Shown: in pieces, positions 58,659 through 64,000 of the stretch | Layout: each line of letters begins with the position of its first letter | How positions within the stretch are numbered: position 1 is the stretch's first letter | Assembly (NCBI RefSeq): GCF_024834075.1 | Contig: NZ_JANUXR010000002.1 | Span: 124,001 to 188,000 of the forward strand | DNA: 64,000 bases | Reading direction: 5' to 3' | Origin: Corynebacterium sp. HS2168-gen11 | Lineage (GTDB): Bacteria; Actinomycetota; Actinomycetes; Mycobacteriales; Mycobacteriaceae | Program-made: the position numbers and the translations under genes | The notes under the pieces: generated by a model | Seen by the model: the letters and a program-made list of their open reading frames with translations, nothing else | The model's database searches: none | What the model was told of the DNA's origin: nothing

Positions 58659-61307
58659 CTACGGTGTCGGTTCTTCAACTGTTTCAAGTCCCAATCGTTT
58701 GCGTTCTGCTGCAATAATTTCTTCCGCTAATTTACCTTCTGAAATATCAACAGCATCAGGGATCTCGCCAGTATCAGATTTACGAGCAAATTGATCAAAC
58801 ACTTCTCGCTTCGTCGCCAGAATCTCAACCAGTCGTTCATCGACAGTTTCATGCCCTAAAATCTTGTGTACCTGCACAATCTGGGTTTGTCCCATGCGAT
58901 GTGCTCGCGCAATTGCTTGGTCTTCTAACGATGGCTTCACCTGGCTTTCTGCAAGAATAACAACACTCGCCTTTTGAATGTTCAATCCAACGCCACCAGC
59001 ACCAATTTGCGCAATAAGCACATTGCCGCTCACTCCAAGCTGGTCAACGAGTTCTTGTCGTTGTTTCGGTGGAATACCACCATGAATCACACCAACGAGT
59101 TGGTCAGAAAATTCTTGCGCAAGCCGCTCCAACACATCACGAAAATACGAGAAAATCAACACATTTTTCTGCTCGTGCGTAGCCTCATCCACAAGTTCAC
59201 GGATGCGCTCAACTTTTGCGGAATTCGGAGTCAATGCTTGATACGCAGCACGACGTACATCCATCCAGTTACCGCTGATCAACGCCGCTTTGTAGTGAGT
59301 AAGATCTGTTTGGCTTAATTCTACCCAATCCTGCGTGACCACCTTTTCCGGCAACTCATCTAATACATCTTGCTGATTCCTGCGCAGATATGCACCTGCG
59401 ACGGCGCGTCGAAAAGCTTGCGGAGTTTTCGGCAAATCATCGGTCACGATCTGCGGTTGCACATAGACAAGCAGTTGAATGAATTCATCGACATTATTTT
59501 CAATCGGCGTACCAGTCATGACAATCGCATACTTCGCCCGATGAATCAGCTTCTGGCAGGCTTGAGAACGCTGTGCCTGTGGATTTTTAATGAAATGACC
59601 TTCATCGATAATCACCAAGCTTGGGGTCAGAATCTCCAACGCTCGCGCACCTGCATATGTCACAATTAAGACACCGCCGTTATCATCCCAAGCACGAACC
59701 ATCTCATGCTTGACATCACCGTGAGCAATATAAACATCCAAATTGGTAAATTTCTTCACCTCACGACTCCAGTTCACCAGCAAAGAAGCTGGCACAACTG
59801 CCACAATCTTATTCGTGTCAGTTGCTGCAACATGAGCCGCTACCGCTAAGGCTTGAATAGTTTTACCCAAACCCATCTCATCACCGATGACCACTTTGCG
59901 CTGCACAACACAAAATTTCGCACCAAAATTTTGGTACCCACGCAAATACAAATTCTTCAAATAGGATTCATCAAGCTCGCACGCACGAATCTGCGCCAGG
60001 GTATCTGCAGATAAACCATCCGTGCTTGCAGAACTCTTGCTTGCTCCGATGAGACGTTCTAATAAAGCTTGGTAACGTGCTGGATCCTGCTGGTAATCAG
60101 CCCAAATATCCTCCGGCACAGCCACGAATTCAGGCGGCAGAAACACCTCAGGAGTAGCATTTGCCCAGGCAATATCATCAAATACGACCTCTAGAGTTTC
60201 CGGTGCCTGCGCGACAAGAATCATTGCACCATCCATAGCAGCATGCAGATAGTACTGCCCTGACGTAAGCGGAAAATACCGCATAAGGCGCGTGCGAATT
60301 GCGCGTTGTAAGCCTTGCAGTTGGTCAGATTGCTCAAAGGTTACCAACGTGGTGAGCAATTCCAATACCTGTGCATTTGGATCATTGCCGATGGCGTAAT
60401 CATTGCTGTTCTCAGATTCCGAGGCCAGCGTTTGGGCAGCAGCTTTCATGCGTCTTGCAGTTTGAAGCCCAATGCCGTGAATATTTTCGAGGCGGGAAAC
60501 GCTTGTCTGCAAAACATCGAACACACTGAAAATGCCATGTTCTTCTACTCCTGAAAAACGTAGGCGCTCGTCTGTGACAGTTTTTAACAGTTCCACCGGC
60601 ATTTGGCGCAAAAGCACATCACTTCGTTGCTGTTGGATCGTGCGCATCAAACTTGCCGCTGTTTGTGCTAACACAGGTTGTGCATGTGGTGATTGGTGAA
60701 TCTTTGCGACCAGCCGTGCGGCAGGGATAACGTAGCTGTTGCTTAACGACGTCACTGTGGCATGTGGTGCTTGTAGCTGGGTTCGCAAGAGCTCGATAAT
60801 AGTTTCGCGATATGGACTGGTTGTCAGTTCGATGCCTTGTTGTTGCAGCTTTGTTGCCAGTTCTGCTCGCTGGATGAGCCTTTGTACTTGGGGTTCGAGT
60901 TGGAGCAAGCGTGGATCCGATAAGCGGTGTTTTAATTCTGCGGCGGCTTGTTGCGCACGACTGAGTGTGTCTGTACGCAAGAAACGTTGGAAAAAGCCCA
61001 TTGCCGATAATGGATACTGATCATAAATCGTAGAAATTGGGAGCAAAAGTTCACGAAAGTCTTGCAGCGGGACCAGTGAAGTCTCATCAAGTTCTGCAAC
61101 CACATACAACTGTTCAGGCCAGCGAACTTGGTAAGGATCAATGATGATCAAGCTTTCTTGATCGATGCCAGCATTTGCGAAGCGTTCGAGACCAGCGATC
61201 GAAAGATCTGGATGCGATAAGATATCGATCAGTCGTGAGACTTTTGGCAACAGGTAGAGCAACGCTGCTGCGCGGTTTCGAAGTGCTTGATACTCGATGC
61301 GATCCAT
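58659..61307 (-). CDS. SNF2-family helicase-like ATPase
   Basis: 882 residues. The C-terminal half is a SNF2/DEAD-like motor: Walker A GDEMGLGKTIQAL (about 473-485), motif II DEGH (near 565), motif III MTGTPIENN, and motifs V/VI with GGVGLNIQKA and ARAHRMGQTQIVQVHKIL. The N-terminal 460 residues are mostly helical and contain one helix-hairpin-helix-like segment (LENIHGIGLQTARRMKAA, near 275). It likely remodels or translocates on DNA; the role is unknown. No nuclease or methylase neighbour supports a restriction system. Confidence 0.85.
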   Translation of the reverse strand: MDRIEYQALRNRAAALLYLLPKVSRLIDILSHPDLSIAGLERFANAGIDQESLIIIDPYQVRWPEQLYVVAELDETSLVPLQDFRELLLPISTIYDQYPLSAMGFFQRFLRTDTLSRAQQAAAELKHRLSDPRLLQLEPQVQRLIQRAELATKLQQQGIELTTSPYRETIIELLRTQLQAPHATVTSLSNSYVIPAARLVAKIHQSPHAQPVLAQTAASLMRTIQQQRSDVLLRQMPVELLKTVTDERLRFSGVEEHGIFSVFDVLQTSVSRLENIHGIGLQTARRMKAAAQTLASESENSNDYAIGNDPNAQVLELLTTLVTFEQSDQLQGLQRAIRTRLMRYFPLTSGQYYLHAAMDGAMILVAQAPETLEVVFDDIAWANATPEVFLPPEFVAVPEDIWADYQQDPARYQALLERLIGASKSSASTDGLSADTLAQIRACELDESYLKNLYLRGYQNFGAKFCVVQRKVVIGDEMGLGKTIQALAVAAHVAATDTNKIVAVVPASLLVNWSREVKKFTNLDVYIAHGDVKHEMVRAWDDNGGVLIVTYAGARALEILTPSLVIIDEGHFIKNPQAQRSQACQKLIHRAKYAIVMTGTPIENNVDEFIQLLVYVQPQIVTDDLPKTPQAFRRAVAGAYLRRNQQDVLDELPEKVVTQDWVELSQTDLTHYKAALISGNWMDVRRAAYQALTPNSAKVERIRELVDEATHEQKNVLIFSYFRDVLERLAQEFSDQLVGVIHGGIPPKQRQELVDQLGVSGNVLIAQIGAGGVGLNIQKASVVILAESQVKPSLEDQAIARAHRMGQTQIVQVHKILGHETVDERLVEILATKREVFDQFARKSDTGEIPDAVDISEGKLAEEIIAAERKRLGLETVEEPTP

Positions 61308-61512
61308 GCTTTTATCCTATTACACAACTCGTCACTCACAGTTGACGCAACTTCTGTCATAGCTGGAGCCTCGCCAAGCCCGCCATTGCTGTTCCCGTAT
61401 GCCAGAAGCTGGCGTTTCTGTATGGCAGAGCTTCCGCAACGATAAACCAGCGTATCCCTCAGCCGTATCCCCACGCATACTATGTACTCGACACGCACGC
61501 ATTGCATTTTTA

Positions 61513-61539
61513 AGGTGGCAGTTCGTGCAACTGCCACCT
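61513..61539. terminator. Hairpin after the YhgE/Pip gene
   Basis: aggtggcagtt (61513-61523) pairs with aactgccacct (61529-61539), 11 bp with a 5-base loop, 10 bases past the gene's stop. The T run (gtcttttt) lies on the plus-strand side. On the minus strand the tail is A-rich, so orientation as a terminator is unclear. Confidence 0.5.
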
Positions 61540-61549
61540 GTCTTTTTCG

Positions 61550-63559
61550 CTAGACGCTAATTTCTGGTCGTAAGTCTTTCTTCCTCCACACTCGGTTACG
61601 CCAAACCGCAACTGAGGAAATCGTGAAAAATAGCACGGCAATGAGCAAAAGATTCACAATCGCTGCACCGGTACGAGGATCACTTCCATAGTCTGGATTA
61701 AAAATCATTTCGCGTAAGAGATTCACGCTAAAGGTCATCGGATCAATATGGTGAAATGCTCGAATTGGCAGTGGTTGCGTCTCTGGTGGATACAAGCCAC
61801 CAGAGCTGACCATCTGTAATGTCATCAGTCCTATGCTTAAGACACGCCCAACTGCAGTGCCAAACACCGTATTTAATCCTTGCGTAATGGTAATAAATAC
61901 CGCTGAGATAAATATCATCGCAAGCCATAATTTGAATTCATGCACCGCTGTCATACCGATCGCAAAACGTTGTACCAAGAACATCAACGTCGCTTGTGCG
62001 ATGCCAATTAACACCGCTGGGAAATAATTCGCCAAGATTACTCGAAGTGGTGCCATGCCAGAATCGTTCGCCCGGCGCTGATATGGCTTGAGCAACATAA
62101 ACATTGCAGTAGCGCCCATAAATAACCCCAGTGAAATAAACATTGGCGCTAATCCTTGACCAAAGAGCCCCATGTGATCTTTAGGTTCAGTCACTGTGAC
62201 TGGTGCTGCAATGGTGTGCGCAGCTTGATCGCCGAATTGTGGTAAACGCTCACCTGCTTCAGTAAGTTTCAGCGCGAGTTCTCCAGAACCGGCATCAAGA
62301 CGAACTACGCCTTCGGCGAGTTGTTGCGCTCCTACTGTAAGTTTTGTGGATCCGTTCGTGAGTTTGCTCGTACCATCGACCAGCTTTTCCGTACCAACTA
62401 CCAGTCGTGTCGATCCATCTGCCAGTTTGTGCACACCGTGGCTGAGTTTTGCCGCAGCTTCTACTGCGGTGTTGAGTCCTTGACGGTATTGTGCTTGAGG
62501 ATCACTGAGTTGTCGTTGAATTTCTTGTGCACCTGCATCAAGTTGCTGCAGTTTTCCGACAAGTCCTTGATCGCTGAATGGACTACCGGTTTCTATTTGC
62601 GTAAGGAATGCTTCTGCTTGCTCTGCCAGTGTGATTGCTTGTGGGATGTGTGTCTGGCGAAGTTGTTCGGTTAAATCATAGAGCGGTTGGAGCGCTTGTT
62701 GCTGCGCAGTGGTCAATGTCTGTGCCGAACCAACGATGGTGTGCACGCCTTTGGCAACTTCTGCTGCACCATTGCCAAGTCGATCAGTACCTTGTTGGAG
62801 CTTGACGAGGCCTTCTGAAAGCCGTTGTGAGCCATCATCTGCTTGCGCGAGTCCAGTTGCAAGTTGTGTTGCACCATCATGCAATGCAGATGCACCATCG
62901 TGGGCACGCGCTAAGCCATCCTCGAGTGTTGTGGCACCATCTGCAAGTTTGGTTGCACCAGTCCCCGCCGCATTGGTCCCGTCGTGAAGCTGCTGGGCAC
63001 CTGTTGCAGCTTTTCCCAAACCTTCGTCGATGGTAGAAAAGCCAATTACAAGCTTATTGACAATCTCTGTGCCAAATCTTTCATTCATGACTTCCACCAC
63101 ACGTGCAACAGCTTGATTCCCCAACGTGGTAGCAATCAGACCATTGGTGTTGTTATACACCGCTTGTATTTGCGCTTGATGAGGATCCTGTGACGCAGCA
63201 CTGACTACTGCTTGTGAAAAATCCGTCGGCAACTCAATGGCGAAGTAGTAGGTGCCGTCGCGCACGCCTTCTTGTGCCTGTTGCGCGGTGACAGTACGAA
63301 AATCAAGGGCTTTCGTTTGCACAAGCTTTTCGACGATCTGGTCTCCAGCATGAACTTGCTCGTTGTTAACGGTCGCCCCTTGATCTGAATTGACCAACGC
63401 TACCGGTAGACGATCAATCCGCCCAATTGGGTCCCAGTAACTCCACACGAATAATCCGCCAAACAGCAATGGCATCAACACGATGACAAGCAGTGCAATT
63501 GGTGGGAGTTTACCGTGTCCGAACCTGCGTAGTTCGGTACCGATATAGGCAATAGACAT
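61550..63559 (-). CDS. YhgE/Pip-type ABC-2 membrane protein
   Basis: 669 residues. There is one membrane segment near the N-terminus (about 20-40), then a large extracytoplasmic region. That region has long runs of an imperfect short repeat (LADGATTLEDGL, LHDGATQLATGL, LSEGLVKLQQGT) at about 180-265 and 375-440, and at least five membrane segments follow at the C-terminus (about 475-655). This is the layout of YhgE/Pip proteins and phage-receptor-like ABC-2 permeases. Its ATG shares one base with the stop of the upstream ATPase (taatg), so the two are translated together. Substrate unknown. Confidence 0.88.
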   Translation of the reverse strand: MSIAYIGTELRRFGHGKLPPIALLVIVLMPLLFGGLFVWSYWDPIGRIDRLPVALVNSDQGATVNNEQVHAGDQIVEKLVQTKALDFRTVTAQQAQEGVRDGTYYFAIELPTDFSQAVVSAASQDPHQAQIQAVYNNTNGLIATTLGNQAVARVVEVMNERFGTEIVNKLVIGFSTIDEGLGKAATGAQQLHDGTNAAGTGATKLADGATTLEDGLARAHDGASALHDGATQLATGLAQADDGSQRLSEGLVKLQQGTDRLGNGAAEVAKGVHTIVGSAQTLTTAQQQALQPLYDLTEQLRQTHIPQAITLAEQAEAFLTQIETGSPFSDQGLVGKLQQLDAGAQEIQRQLSDPQAQYRQGLNTAVEAAAKLSHGVHKLADGSTRLVVGTEKLVDGTSKLTNGSTKLTVGAQQLAEGVVRLDAGSGELALKLTEAGERLPQFGDQAAHTIAAPVTVTEPKDHMGLFGQGLAPMFISLGLFMGATAMFMLLKPYQRRANDSGMAPLRVILANYFPAVLIGIAQATLMFLVQRFAIGMTAVHEFKLWLAMIFISAVFITITQGLNTVFGTAVGRVLSIGLMTLQMVSSGGLYPPETQPLPIRAFHHIDPMTFSVNLLREMIFNPDYGSDPRTGAAIVNLLLIAVLFFTISSVAVWRNRVWRKKDLRPEISV

Positions 63560-64000
63560 TAGTGTTGCTCCCCTCGCAGATCGATGATCGCGGTTGGATT
63601 ATCCTCAATATCAGTGTTGACAGTCACTGCGACAACTGGCAATTCTGTGCTTAATTGTTGCAGCGTCGCTAAGAGTTTCTTGCGCAACCGCATGCTGCGT
63701 ACTTGATCGATATCATCAATAATGAGCAATTTGGCTTGTGGCCTGGCCATAAGCGCAAGCACGATGCGAAACAACAGACGCTGGTACGGATCAAGATCGC
63801 CTACTTTTAATTGTCTGGCACGCTGATCGCTAATCGGAGCACCAGTTTCGTCAGTAAAGCCTGTGAGTTGGGCATAATGCATATAGGTTGGGATCTGCTC
63901 GATTGATCGTGGCACGCGACGATACCATGGCAGCGCCCATCCGGCTTGTTCGCGAATAATCGAGCGGAGTGGCATATTACGTTCCAAAGAATCAATCTCT
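63559..64000 (-). CDS. ABC transporter ATP-binding protein, C-terminal part (partial)
   Basis: The open frame enters from the right edge without a start and ends at 63559. About 147 residues are visible. The signature-like region LKVGDLDPYQRLLFRIVLAL and Walker B LLIIDDIDQ identify an ABC ATPase, though the classic LSGGQ is replaced. The Walker A lies outside the window. It overlaps the YhgE/Pip gene by one base, the usual ATPase-permease pairing. Confidence 0.85.
   Translation of the reverse strand, partial: EIDSLERNMPLRSIIREQAGWALPWYRRVPRSIEQIPTYMHYAQLTGFTDETGAPISDQRARQLKVGDLDPYQRLLFRIVLALMARPQAKLLIIDDIDQVRSMRLRKKLLATLQQLSTELPVVAVTVNTDIEDNPTAIIDLRGEQH

Noticed and set aside
58659..61307. 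Part of a restriction or BREX/DISARM-type defence system
   Set aside because: No methylase, nuclease, PLD or other defence gene is adjacent; flanks are aspS and a transporter.
61229..61537. 102-codon minus-strand frame between the SNF2 and YhgE genes
   Set aside because: It overlaps the hairpin and the start of the SNF2 gene in another frame and has an unnatural Cys/Arg-rich composition.
62600..63050. Tandem DNA repeat in the YhgE/Pip gene
   Set aside because: The repetition is at the protein level (degenerate LxxG units); the DNA copies differ too much to count as a nucleotide repeat or CRISPR.

Overview
The window is a stretch of core chromosome from an actinobacterium, almost certainly a Corynebacterium with an unusually AT-rich genome (base composition judged by eye, not computed). 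The evidence is the pentose-phosphate block tkt-tal-zwf-opcA-pgl, followed by secG-ppc-tpiA-pgk-gap, whiA-yvcK-rapZ-uvrC, rpe-rsmB-fmt-def-priA-metK-coaBC-rpoZ-gmk-mihF, the pyrimidine operon, nusB-efp-pepQ-aro, and mltG-ruvX-alaS-rarA. That order is characteristic of Corynebacterium, and the protein sequences read as close relatives of the C. glutamicum proteins. The species cannot be fixed from the sequence alone. No rRNA, tRNA, IS element, prophage or CRISPR array was found.

Layout. Bases 1-4808 (+ strand): end of transketolase, transaldolase, glucose-6-phosphate dehydrogenase, its OpcA partner and 6-phosphogluconolactonase, which together form the oxidative and non-oxidative pentose-phosphate pathway. 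A 21-bp perfect hairpin at 5183-5229 separates this block from the minus-strand genes. 5246-12008 (-): SecG, PEP carboxylase and the glycolytic trio tpiA, pgk, gap. 12438-21986 (-): WhiA, YvcK, RapZ, UvrC, a PH-domain membrane protein, Rpe, RsmB and Fmt. The riboflavin genes that lie upstream of rpe on the C. glutamicum map (from memory) are absent here. 22009-28971 (-): Def, PriA, MetK (with a McbR-type operator), CoaBC, RpoZ, Gmk and MihF. 29222-37560 (-): a complete de novo pyrimidine operon, pyrR-pyrB-pyrC-carA-carB-pyrF, headed by an RNA hairpin that can mask the pyrR ribosome binding site.

The only plus-strand island after position 5000 is 38192-40549: a TIGR01777-type epimerase and two YbjN-like proteins. 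It faces a minus-strand anchored protein of unknown function. 41661-49055 (-): NusB, EF-P, PepQ and the shikimate genes aroQ, aroB, aroK, aroC, aroE, with a lone small prepilin-peptidase-like protein inside. 49434-58390 (-): MltG, RuvX, AlaS, RarA, a kinase-fold protein and AspS. 58659-64000 (-): a SNF2-type helicase with a long unexplained N-terminal half, a YhgE/Pip-type membrane protein, and the end of its ABC ATPase partner.

Most of the window is ordinary housekeeping sequence. The parts worth a second look are regulatory: the PyrR leader hairpin, the McbR operator, an orphan CsoR-like palindrome between gap and whiA, a structured leader with a T-box-like core upstream of aspS, and several gene-free gaps. 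Some protein-level oddities also stand out: RapZ without the P-loop lysine, an ATPase-degenerate PriA, and added tails on RsmB and NusB.
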